Positions 1-5,515 of a stretch of DNA of 7,573 nucleotides are shown here, piece after piece; position 1 is the stretch's first letter, and each line of letters starts with the position of its first letter. This DNA comes from Candidatus Berkelbacteria bacterium. Lineage in GTDB: Bacteria > Patescibacteriota > UBA1384 > 2-12-FULL-50-11. The notes under the pieces were generated by a model. That model searched no databases, was not told the DNA's origin, and was given only the letters and a program-made list of their open reading frames with translations. Made by a program: the position numbers and the translations under genes. The stretch covers positions 1 to 7,573 of the forward strand of contig JANLIQ010000053.1 of NCBI GenBank assembly GCA_024654065.1, read 5' to 3'.

Positions 1-513
1 AACTTTCCCAAGGCCCCAGTTCTCTAGGAATTTGCTTGCCTCCGATTCAAGAAGAGTGATATTGTTTAGCCCCGAATGCTCAAAAAAGCCTCTTGCCAAT
101 ATTGCTTTTTCCGCCAGGAGCTCAATCGTTACGACTTTGCCGCCGTTCTGTCTTGCCCCATCCGCCAGAAAAAGAGTTGAGTAGCCAGCAGAAGTGCCGA
201 TTTCCAGGACGTTTTTAGATTCGGTGAGGATCACCAGGTTACGCAGAACCTGGGCGCTTTTACTTGGTATGGACCACAGCCTGATCGTCTCATCTTTCTC
301 TTTTCGCCCAAAAGTGTGACCATTCGAGTCTGCATTGTACTCCCAAGTTTCTTCGATTGTTTCGATGGAGTGGATCGTCTCCAGCACCTTGGGATCCAGC
401 GGCTTGCGTGCCTGCTTTTCAGCTGATTCACTCCAAGTCGTGCCGAGCTTTCCCAGAATCTGCTTGGCGATAAATAGGCTATCAATTTTCTCGATGTCCC
501 AGGACTCAGACAT
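1..513 (-). CDS. Class I SAM-dependent O-methyltransferase, 3'-truncated by window edge
   Basis: An open frame runs from ATG at 513 to the left edge, so 171 residues are visible and the C-terminus is missing. Residues 102-112 (VLEIGTSAGYS) are a clear SAM-binding motif I of the Rossmann-fold methyltransferases. The acidic residue after strand 2 (TIELLAEKA, E131) is the expected ribose-contacting position. An N-terminal helical region of about 85 residues precedes the fold, as in the catechol/caffeoyl-CoA O-methyltransferase group (methyltransferase family 3). It would transfer a methyl group from SAM to a small molecule in the cytoplasm; the substrate cannot be read from the sequence. The ATG lies inside the end of the upstream gene (shared ATGTCTGA, 8 nt), with no Shine-Dalgarno, so translation is probably coupled to the PLP-enzyme fusion and both share one transcript. 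The metal-binding and catalytic C-terminal motifs are outside the window. Confidence 0.85.
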   Translation of the reverse strand, partial: MSESWDIEKIDSLFIAKQILGKLGTTWSESAEKQARKPLDPKVLETIHSIETIEETWEYNADSNGHTFGRKEKDETIRLWSIPSKSAQVLRNLVILTESKNVLEIGTSAGYSTLFLADGARQNGGKVVTIELLAEKAILARGFFEHSGLNNITLLESEASKFLENWGLGKV

Positions 514-2167
514 AATTGAGTAGGCCGTTACCGGTATTAATGGCCAGGACAGTGTCTTTTTCGGGGTTGAATTTAGGATCAATTTTCTTGAGGTGCTTCA
601 GAATCGCCACGCTGCTGGCGCCGCTTGGTTCGGCGCTAACCCCATTTTCCGAAAGCATGTTCATTGCTTCTAGAATATCGTCATCCTTAATGTTGTAGAC
701 GATGTACGGTTTGCGTTTTCTGCCAGTTCGATCGATCGGGTCATGACGGGTTAAACCTTGTCCATTTTTTGCCAACGAATCAACGTCAACCCAAATCGGT
801 CCGTAGAGCATAACGGCAATAGTTTGAGGATCGCCCGAGCTCACTGGAATTACCTTTGTGTGTAGCTTGCGGTCGTGGACGTAATCAATAATCTCGTTAC
901 AGAGAATACCGGCGCCAAACGGAACAATAACATAGTCCGGCGCAGCCTGAAGCTGGTGCTCTATGGCTTCGATAATGATATGGACATAAGCAAGTCGATC
1001 CAACCCCTCGGTGATATCAACAAACTCACCGATAACGGCGTCGTGTTTACGGGCGATATTTTCCAGGTCCTTGGAGCGATAAACCTGTTTTTTTAGATCG
1101 ATTGGCAGAATTGTGCAACTTTTCTTTAGGTCGTCAACAATACGGCTGGCCCTGACCCGATGGTTTTCGGTATCCGGACCGAACTCTTTTGCTAGCAGAG
1201 AGGGTGGTACGAAAGCCACTGCCCGAGCGATCTCTTTGCCGTAAAGGGCATTGAGGCGACTGACGTAATGCCCCATGGCCTTAGCGGTATTGCCGTATGA
1301 GATGGAGCCAAAGGTAATAGGCTTAACTTCTTCGCCCTTCTCTATACGCTCAAGCATTGGCCGAATCATTTCGTAAGCGAGTCGATCCTTGAAGGTGTGG
1401 GTGGGGTTATGGGTTTCGTCCTTAACAAAAAGGTTCTTCACACCGTGCAATTTATTGTTTGGAATGACAAGTGGCGTATTACCCGGCTTTTTTAAGAAGC
1501 TACCATCTCTGTTTGAGGACGACTTATCCCACACCGAGAGAAAGAAGTTGCGATAATGTTCGACAATAAGCGAGGACTTGATAATTATTGCCATAGGCTG
1601 CTTTCCCCATATAAGGTTTACGACACGATCCTTCAGGATACTCATACCTATCGGGACATCTTGCGAGGTAAACCGCAGCTGCAGGTCGGGAATGTTTCTG
1701 TAGGTCTGGCTGATTAAATCGTGAACATCCTGGTTAGCAATAGATCGATCCTCGACGTCCTTGTGGGTGAGCTCTTGGTGGAAATTTAGCAAGAACTCCC
1801 CAAGCGATGGGTCGAAATACTCGTTTTTGAATGCGAAGGACCAGTAAAAATCTCCTTTCTTAAGCTGCTTCTGAAGAGATTCGAACATCTGTCGAAAAGC
1901 GGGGAGACCTTTGTGAACCGTGATGAGCTGGTTGCCAAACTGGTCTAGAATTACATCCTCGCTATTGAGCTGGTAGTAGGCGCCGCGGCCCAACCCCTCG
2001 CGTCTGAGAACGCCAATCTTTACTAGGCGCATTAGGGTTTGTTTTGCGGTCGGTCGCGGTAAGTGTAGCTTCTCACATATATCGCTTACCGAGAGTTGCT
2101 CCGCACTCTCAAACTGCGACAGGACTCCTTTTTGGTTTAAAGAGAGTAATGAATTATCCATTAACAC
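506..2167 (-). CDS. TrmB-like transcription regulator fused to threonine-synthase-like PLP enzyme
   Basis: This 553-residue protein has two parts. Residues about 8-70 form a winged helix-turn-helix (recognition helix around LPRPTAKQTLMRLVKIG, wing around REGLGRGAYYQLN). Residues about 78-215 resemble the PLD-like sensor domain of TrmB-family regulators: an FHQELTHKDVEDRSI segment, then LRFTSQDVPIGMSILKDRVV, then PMAIIIKSSLIVEHYRNFF and a closing W. Residues about 225-553 are a fold-type II PLP enzyme: THTFKDR with K260 as predicted Schiff-base lysine, SYGNTAKA (290-297), the phosphate-binding VPFGAGIL (415-422) and EPSGASS (513-519). The nearest family is threonine synthase (O-phosphohomoserine to threonine), but the glycine loop is atypical, so a related PLP lyase is possible. 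GTG at 2167 is used as start; ATG at 2161 is an alternative two codons in. A TATAAT at 2173-2178 would place the mRNA start at or next to the start codon. The methyltransferase overlaps its stop. Confidence 0.85.
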   Translation of the reverse strand: MLMDNSLLSLNQKGVLSQFESAEQLSVSDICEKLHLPRPTAKQTLMRLVKIGVLRREGLGRGAYYQLNSEDVILDQFGNQLITVHKGLPAFRQMFESLQKQLKKGDFYWSFAFKNEYFDPSLGEFLLNFHQELTHKDVEDRSIANQDVHDLISQTYRNIPDLQLRFTSQDVPIGMSILKDRVVNLIWGKQPMAIIIKSSLIVEHYRNFFLSVWDKSSSNRDGSFLKKPGNTPLVIPNNKLHGVKNLFVKDETHNPTHTFKDRLAYEMIRPMLERIEKGEEVKPITFGSISYGNTAKAMGHYVSRLNALYGKEIARAVAFVPPSLLAKEFGPDTENHRVRASRIVDDLKKSCTILPIDLKKQVYRSKDLENIARKHDAVIGEFVDITEGLDRLAYVHIIIEAIEHQLQAAPDYVIVPFGAGILCNEIIDYVHDRKLHTKVIPVSSGDPQTIAVMLYGPIWVDVDSLAKNGQGLTRHDPIDRTGRKRKPYIVYNIKDDDILEAMNMLSENGVSAEPSGASSVAILKHLKKIDPKFNPEKDTVLAINTGNGLLNYV

Positions 2168-2172
2168 ATCTA

Positions 2173-2178
2173 ATTATA
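2173..2178 (-). promoter_or_regulatory. -10 box of the regulator-PLP fusion gene, near-leaderless start
   Basis: On the minus strand this is a perfect TATAAT. Transcription would begin about 7 nt downstream, near 2166, which coincides with the GTG start at 2167 and lies 5 nt before the ATG at 2161. No Shine-Dalgarno precedes either codon, so a leaderless or near-leaderless mRNA is predicted. No good -35 hexamer sits 16-18 nt upstream. That space is instead filled by an AT-rich inverted repeat (2178-2199), which suggests dependence on, or occlusion by, a DNA-binding protein. Confidence 0.5.
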
Positions 2179-2199
2179 TACATTCATATACGAATATAT
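2178..2199. promoter_or_regulatory. Palindromic operator-like site, candidate autoregulatory target
   Basis: ATACATTC (2178-2185) and GAATATAT (2192-2199) are inverted repeats with 7 of 8 positions matching, separated by 6 nt. The site overlaps the upstream edge of the TATAAT box and fills the -35 spacer of the fusion gene. A dimeric winged-helix protein bound here would block RNA polymerase. Since the downstream product has an N-terminal winged helix, self-regulation is the natural hypothesis. AT-rich sequence makes chance palindromes more likely, so this is only moderately supported. Confidence 0.4.
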
Positions 2200-2248
2200 C
2201 CGATTATTCCAAGTTTGTCAATAGGTTGAGGAAGGAAAACTCTAAACC

Positions 2249-2402
2249 AAAAACTGCGAGCCATGACCCATCAATAGCAGGTTAGCGGGCGGTTTTTCTC
2301 CTTACCCCCGTGGGTAGTGTGCGGGGTAGGGAGTGTGAGGGTGTAGGGACCGCCTCGCATCTAGGCCCCCACCTTCACAAAAAAGCCGCGACGTAGTCGC
2401 TC
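2249..2402. other. Structured intergenic element, possible small RNA (strand unresolved)
   Basis: The centre of the divergent intergenic region is GC-rich and strongly self-complementary. An 11-bp stem pairs 2298-2308 (CTCCTTACCCC) with 2323-2333 (GGGGTAGGGAG, one wobble). GGCGGT 2288-2293 pairs with ACCGCC 2349-2354, extended past one bulged T by GCG 2285-2287 with CGC 2356-2358. TGCGAG 2255-2260 can alternatively close with CTCGCA 2354-2359. A competing 10-bp stem pairs 2334-2343 with 2370-2379. A small hairpin GCGAC/GTCGC lies at 2390-2402. On the minus strand the TGCGAG/CTCGCA stem is followed by GTTTTT (2254-2249), like an intrinsic terminator, and GCGAC/GTCGC is followed within 3 nt by T6. 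It could be a small RNA read leftwards, or a leader with alternative folds. I searched by eye for SRP, RNase P and tmRNA core motifs and did not find them. Confidence 0.35.
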
Positions 2403-2430
2403 GAAAGTATATGAACTCTAAAATGTGATC

Positions 2431-2459
2431 TTGGCGTCAGCTACTTCTTGAGTTAGAAT
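2431..2459 (+). promoter_or_regulatory. Promoter of the ndk operon, predicted leaderless
   Basis: TTGGCG (2431-2436) and TAGAAT (2454-2459) are separated by exactly 17 nt and resemble -35 and -10 boxes (two mismatches and one mismatch to consensus). Transcription would start about 7 nt after the -10 box, near 2466, directly at the ndk ATG at 2467. No Shine-Dalgarno is present, which fits a leaderless message. Confidence 0.5.
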
Positions 2460-2464
2460 AACTC
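2450..2464. promoter_or_regulatory. Perfect inverted repeat overlapping the ndk -10 box
   Basis: GAGTTA (2450-2455) and TAACTC (2459-2464) are perfect inverted repeats around a 3-nt centre GAA. The -10 hexamer lies inside the dyad and the repeat ends 2 nt before the start codon. Its placement suits a small operator. If transcription instead began upstream, it would form a hairpin directly against the start codon. Confidence 0.35.
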
Positions 2465-2466
2465 TA

Positions 2467-2979
2467 ATGTCACACATCGAACAAACCCTGTTTATCATCA
2501 AACCGGACGGCGTTGAACGTGGTGTTATTGGAAAAATCATCACGCAACTAGAAGAGCGTGGACTTAAGATAGTGGGACTGAAAATGACTACTGCCGACAA
2601 ACAACTTGCCGAAAACCATTACAACGGCTTGGGTGAGAGGCTAAACAAGCGAGGCTTAGAAGGCGATAAGATTCAATCCCAAATGATCGACTTTCTCCTA
2701 TCTGGGCCCGTAGTAGCTATGGTAATAGAAGGTGTTAAGGCGGTTGAGTACGTTAAACGTCTTGCCGGCGCAACTTATCCCAACGAATCTGACTTCGGTA
2801 CAATTCGTGGCATGTTCGCCCACGTTACTCGCTTGCACGCGAATGAGTCAGATCGAGCAGTCCGCAATCTAGTACATGCCTCTGATCCTGACGAGCATCC
2901 TGAACGAGAGATCGCCCTCTGGTTTACTCCTGAAGAACTGGTTGACTATCAGACAGTCCATCAGTCTAACACCTGGTAG
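2467..2979 (+). CDS. ndk: Nucleoside diphosphate kinase, long form
   Basis: NDK moves the gamma-phosphate from ATP to other NDPs through a phosphohistidine, balancing cytoplasmic NTP and dNTP pools. The sequence has the N-terminal TLFIIKPDGVERG (K12), SGPVVAMVIEG (79-89), GTIRG (R114) and the active-site segment NLVHASDPDEHPEREI with catalytic H137. At 170 residues it is longer than the usual 140-150. The extra length lies around 52-70 (after HYNGLGERL) and at 116-131, between GTIRG and the active-site histidine (FAHVTRLHANESDRAV). I recall similar long NDKs from CPR and some archaea. It is first of three tightly spaced genes, with its stop 3 nt before the next ATG. The start is fixed by a promoter whose predicted transcription start falls at the ATG, and by conserved sequence from residue 7. 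Confidence 0.95.
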   Translation: MSHIEQTLFIIKPDGVERGVIGKIITQLEERGLKIVGLKMTTADKQLAENHYNGLGERLNKRGLEGDKIQSQMIDFLLSGPVVAMVIEGVKAVEYVKRLAGATYPNESDFGTIRGMFAHVTRLHANESDRAVRNLVHASDPDEHPEREIALWFTPEELVDYQTVHQSNTW

Positions 2980-2982
2980 CTG

Positions 2983-4023
2983 ATGTCTGGTGCTTACTGG
3001 CTTGGCGCCGTAATCGCCTTAATACTCTCGGTAATTATCAACGGCTCTTTGATTAAGCTTTGTCATCAAAAAAATTGGTTTGTACCAGCAATTAGACCAC
3101 GAGACGAGCATTCTAAACCGACGCCTAGAGTAGGCGGTGTCGGTATTGTGATATCGTTTTTAGTTACGGTGGTTTTATTTCTGATTTTCTCAAGAGAAAG
3201 TCTCAGTTTTAGTAACGAAACTATCTTTGGAGTTGACCGTAACTTGGTCGGTTTTCTGATAGCGATTATTTGGCTTGGTGCCATCAACGTTATCGACGAC
3301 TACAGAGGACTCCCTTGGCAAACAAAGTTGTTAAGCCAGGTTATTGCGGCAGTAATAATTACTGGTTTCGGTATTTTAATTCCTACCCTTTCAAATCCCT
3401 TTGGTCAGCAAATTATTATCGGAAGCTACTCGTCATTGCTGGTTATTATCTGGCTTGTTGTTATCAGCAACGTTATCAACTGGCTAGATAGTATCGACGG
3501 TGTGGCGGGAGGAGTTAGCGCTATAACCTTAATTATTTTATTTCTCTTGTCGGTAAACGTTACGGTTAACCAACCCTCAAACGCAATGCTTGCCATCATT
3601 GGCTTTGGTGCGACGATTGGATTTCTATTTTATAATTTAAGAGGAAAAGTGTTTTTGGGCGACACCGGTTCAATGTTTCTCGGTTTCCTGATTGGTGTAC
3701 TGGCAATCATCTCTGGTGGAAAGGTAGCGACTGTTTTCCTGGTTCTAGCAATACCGTTTCTCGATGCTTTAGTAGTATTCATCAGTAGGATTATTCATCA
3801 CCAGTCACCGTTTCTTGCCGACCGACGTCATCTGACTCATCGCTTACTCGACCGTGGTTATAGCAAGAGAACGATACTTTTAATGTTTTATGCAATTAGC
3901 CTTGCATTTGGACTGGTTGCTCTTAATACCCAAACAACAGGTAAATTTTGGGCCGTTTTAGCGACGATGGTGGTAATGGCCCTGTTTATCTTGCCTCAAT
4001 CCCGTAAAAGGCCGAACATATAA
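2983..4023 (+). CDS. WecA/TagO-type polyprenyl-phosphate HexNAc-1-phosphate transferase
   Basis: This integral membrane enzyme of 346 residues belongs to the MraY/WecA/TagO superfamily, which transfers a sugar-1-phosphate from a UDP-sugar to undecaprenyl phosphate on the cytoplasmic face. Visible motifs in order are HSKPTPRVGGVGI (43-55), NVIDDYRGLPWQTKLLSQ (102-119) with the catalytic DD pair, NVINWLDSIDGVAGG (163-177), FLGDTGSMFLG (224-234) and the loop ADRRHLTHRLLDRG (279-292). The last motif (HxxHRL) and the PTPR motif favour the WecA/TagO branch over MraY, so the product is probably a lipid-linked HexNAc for a surface polysaccharide or teichoic-acid-like polymer, not peptidoglycan lipid I. 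About ten hydrophobic segments are visible. No Shine-Dalgarno precedes the ATG, which is 3 nt after the ndk stop. The exact sugar is unknown. Confidence 0.92.
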   Translation: MSGAYWLGAVIALILSVIINGSLIKLCHQKNWFVPAIRPRDEHSKPTPRVGGVGIVISFLVTVVLFLIFSRESLSFSNETIFGVDRNLVGFLIAIIWLGAINVIDDYRGLPWQTKLLSQVIAAVIITGFGILIPTLSNPFGQQIIIGSYSSLLVIIWLVVISNVINWLDSIDGVAGGVSAITLIILFLLSVNVTVNQPSNAMLAIIGFGATIGFLFYNLRGKVFLGDTGSMFLGFLIGVLAIISGGKVATVFLVLAIPFLDALVVFISRIIHHQSPFLADRRHLTHRLLDRGYSKRTILLMFYAISLAFGLVALNTQTTGKFWAVLATMVVMALFILPQSRKRPNI

Positions 4024-4025
4024 TC

Positions 4026-4553
4026 ATGAAGGTTAATACCGAAGCTTATTCTTTCCGGGGTCAGCGATCTGATGAGACTGTAGCGTTAGTAACAAAGCAA
4101 CATATATGGCTATTAATGCCAATCTTACTAGTTTGGTTAATAATCATTGTTGTAGTTGGAGTGGCTCTACTAGGCTTTGGTGCGTCTAAAGTAACATCGA
4201 TTGTCATTATATCGACCATAATTATTGGTGCCATATATAGTTTTTACTTTTGGTTTATGTGGAACGGCTGTGACTACATAGTTACCAACCAAAGAGTTAT
4301 TAAAATTGATCAAGTTAGCTTGTTTGGGAGAGTGATCTCAGAGGCAGAGATTCACCGGATACAAGAAATCTCGACGGAAATCAAAGGACCGGTTCGGACA
4401 ATGCTTAACTTTGGCACCGTCGTGATCAAGACGGCTTCTGACGACTCAAAAATAGATCTCGAAGATGTTACCAACCCCTACGATGTCCAGCAAGCCATCG
4501 TCCAAATCCAGAAGCAGGCACTCTCGCCCGAACGAGCCCCGAGACAAGTCTAG
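4026..4553 (+). CDS. Bacterial PH-domain (bPH2/YdbS-like) membrane protein
   Basis: This 175-residue protein has a short soluble N-terminus, two adjacent transmembrane helices (about 28-52 and 57-80), then a pleckstrin-homology-like domain typical of the bPH2 (former DUF304) family. The signature is visible in YIVTNQRVIKIDQVSLFGRVISEAEIHRIQEI split over residues 85-116, followed by an NFGTVVIKTAS strand pair and a C-terminal helix DVQQAIVQIQKQ. The function of such proteins is mostly unknown; many sit in the membrane near envelope or secretion genes. It follows the WecA-like gene by 2 nt and is last in the operon. The final residues (after about 165: ALSPERAPRQV) are outside the conserved domain and are encoded by the first stem of the downstream hairpin array, so the array may have supplied the present C-terminus. 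Confidence 0.85.
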   Translation: MKVNTEAYSFRGQRSDETVALVTKQHIWLLMPILLVWLIIIVVVGVALLGFGASKVTSIVIISTIIIGAIYSFYFWFMWNGCDYIVTNQRVIKIDQVSLFGRVISEAEIHRIQEISTEIKGPVRTMLNFGTVVIKTASDDSKIDLEDVTNPYDVQQAIVQIQKQALSPERAPRQV

Positions 4554-4664
4554 CTGAACGAGAGAAATGCCCCGGAATGGTTACCGGGGCCTGTGGCGGA
4601 GTGAACGGTAGGATGGGTTACTACACGCTACGACAGTCGACCGAAGCACTGTATGTGGAGTTTA
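4521..4664 (+). repeat. Array copy 1, overlapping the PH-domain gene end
   Basis: SL1 arms CTCTCG (4521-4526) and CGAGAG (4559-4564) pair perfectly. The 5' arm with the following CCCGAA nearly matches copy 3, while the 3' arm has diverged compensatorily at the base. The PH-domain stop codon (4551-4553) lies inside SL1. SL2 is GCCCCGG (4569-4575), loop AATGGTTA, CCGGGGC (4584-4590). In the tail, GGT/ACC and ACT/AGT at 4616-4642 can form a weak third hairpin. The tail contains AGTCGACCG (4635-4643), also present after copy 8. Confidence 0.7.
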
Positions 4665-4800
4665 ACCTCCTCTCAAAACACATAATGTTCTGGAAGGAGA
4701 TGGCCTGGAATGGATACCAGGCCCTGGGGTAGACACATCCAGACAACAGTGAACCGTAGTCAACTGTACGCTGGTTCTCGGCGCTGCTTTTTTGGAGATC
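4665..4800 (+). repeat. Array copy 2
   Basis: SL1 is of the CCTCCTCTC type: 5' arm from 4665, 3' arm TGGAAGGAGAT ending at 4701, inner AACA/TGTT. SL2 is GGCCTGG (4702-4708), loop AATGGATA, CCAGGCC (4717-4723). A third hairpin in the tail has CCAG (4739-4742) with CTGG (4771-4774) outside and ACAGT (4746-4750) with ACTGT (4763-4767) inside. Confidence 0.8.
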
Positions 4801-4946
4801 ACTCTCCCCGAAACTCTCAAGTATGAGTGCTTTGGGGAAGGTGGGACGGAATGATTACCGTCCCCTGTGGTCAAGCCAAGTCCACAAAGCTACACGCTAG
4901 GATAGTAGACCCAGCTAGTGAAAACTCTGATAGTTTAGAGGTTTTT
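4801..4946 (+). repeat. Array copy 3
   Basis: SL1 is of the CCCCGAA type: 5' arm 4801-4813, 3' arm TTTGGGGAAGGT (4831-4842), inner ACTC/GAGT. SL2 is GGGACGG (4843-4849), loop AATGATTA, CCGTCCC (4858-4864). Tail hairpins are CTAC (4890-4893) with GTAG (4905-4908), and AAAACTCT (4921-4928) with AGAGGTTTT (4937-4945), one bulge. Confidence 0.8.
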
Positions 4947-5082
4947 ACCTCCTCTCAAATCACTGTAAACTATGATCTGGGAGGAAGTGGGACGGAATGG
5001 TTACCGTCCCCTGTGCGATTGGGTTGAGGAGTAATGTGATGACTGCCTGGCCTTACTATACTAATGGACAATGAAGGATCTC
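4947..5082 (+). repeat. Array copy 4
   Basis: SL1 is of the CCTCCTCTC type: 5' arm 4947-4957, 3' arm TCTGGGAGGAAGT (4976-4988), inner ATCA/TGAT. Relative to copies 2 and 7 one C-A mismatch in the stem is restored to C-G. SL2 is GGGACGG (4989-4995), loop AATGGTTA, CCGTCCC (5004-5010), identical to copy 8. Tail pairing (GTAA 5031-5034 with TTAC 5053-5056) is weak. Confidence 0.8.
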
Positions 5083-5254
5083 ACCTTCCCGAAGATTTCG
5101 TATTAGAAAGCTTGGGGGAGGTGGCCAGGAATGTCACAACGTACGTTGTTCGCTTCTAAACGAACTTCGTTTCGCAGTGGTTACCTGGCCCGATAGTGGT
5201 CTGAAGGTTACCGCGCTATACAAAAGTGAGCGCTAGCGCACTCTGTGCGGAGTT
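5083..5254 (+). repeat. Array copy 5, with a 46-nt insertion in the SL2 loop
   Basis: SL1: ACCTTCCC (5083-5090) with GGGGGAGGT (5114-5122), inner TTTC/GAAA. SL2 stem GGCCAGG (5123-5129) with CCTGGCC (5184-5190). The loop keeps AATG (5130-5133) and GGTTA (5179-5183) at its two ends but is 54 nt long instead of 8. The insert holds a perfect 14-nt palindrome ACAACGTACGTTGT (5136-5149) and a hairpin AAACGA/TCGTTT (5158-5172). The tail has CCGC (5211-5214)/GCGG (5247-5250) enclosing GTGAGCGC/GCGCAC. Confidence 0.8.
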
Positions 5255-5397
5255 ACCTCCCCGAAGTATTCACTTATTAAATATTTTGGGGAGGTGGCCT
5301 GGAATGGGTACCAGGCCCGATGGTACGCGACGGTGGGACATACTGTACGAGACGATTGTATAGTGTCGTTCGTGTAGGATTCGCGTCGCGAGGGATT
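5255..5397 (+). repeat. Array copy 6, best-paired SL1
   Basis: SL1: ACCTCCCCGAA (5255-5265) pairs along its whole length with TTTGGGGAGGT (5285-5295, one wobble) and continues into AGTATT/AATATT. SL2 is GGCCTGG (5296-5302), loop AATGGGTA, CCAGGCC (5311-5317). A tail hairpin pairs ACGAGACGA (5347-5355, one bulge) with TCGTTCGT (5366-5373). Confidence 0.8.
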
Positions 5398-5515
5398 ACC
5401 TCCTCTCAAACAAAAAACGTTTTGTCTGGAAGGAAGTGGGGTGGAATGGTTACCACCCCCTGCGGGTATGCTAGCTGCACAACGGACTGGTTTGCTCAGC
5501 CGATGGCTGGAGGAT
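5398..5515 (+). repeat. Array copy 7
   Basis: SL1 is of the CCTCCTCTC type: 5' arm 5398-5408, 3' arm TCTGGAAGGAAGT (5425-5437), with a perfect inner ACAAAA/TTTTGT. SL2 is GGGGTGG (5438-5444), loop AATGGTTA, CCACCCC (5453-5459). A tail hairpin CAGCC/GGCTG lies at 5497-5509 with a 3-nt loop. Confidence 0.8.

Noticed and set aside
231..485. 84-residue minus-strand frame inside the methyltransferase
   Set aside because: It is out of frame with the methyltransferase, whose frame shows a clear SAM motif and is open from 513 to the window edge.
2249..2402. SRP RNA, RNase P RNA or tmRNA
   Set aside because: The SRP GGAAGGAAGCAGCC-like core and the RNase P GAGGAAAGTCC-like core were not found on either strand, and nothing resembling a tmRNA was seen.
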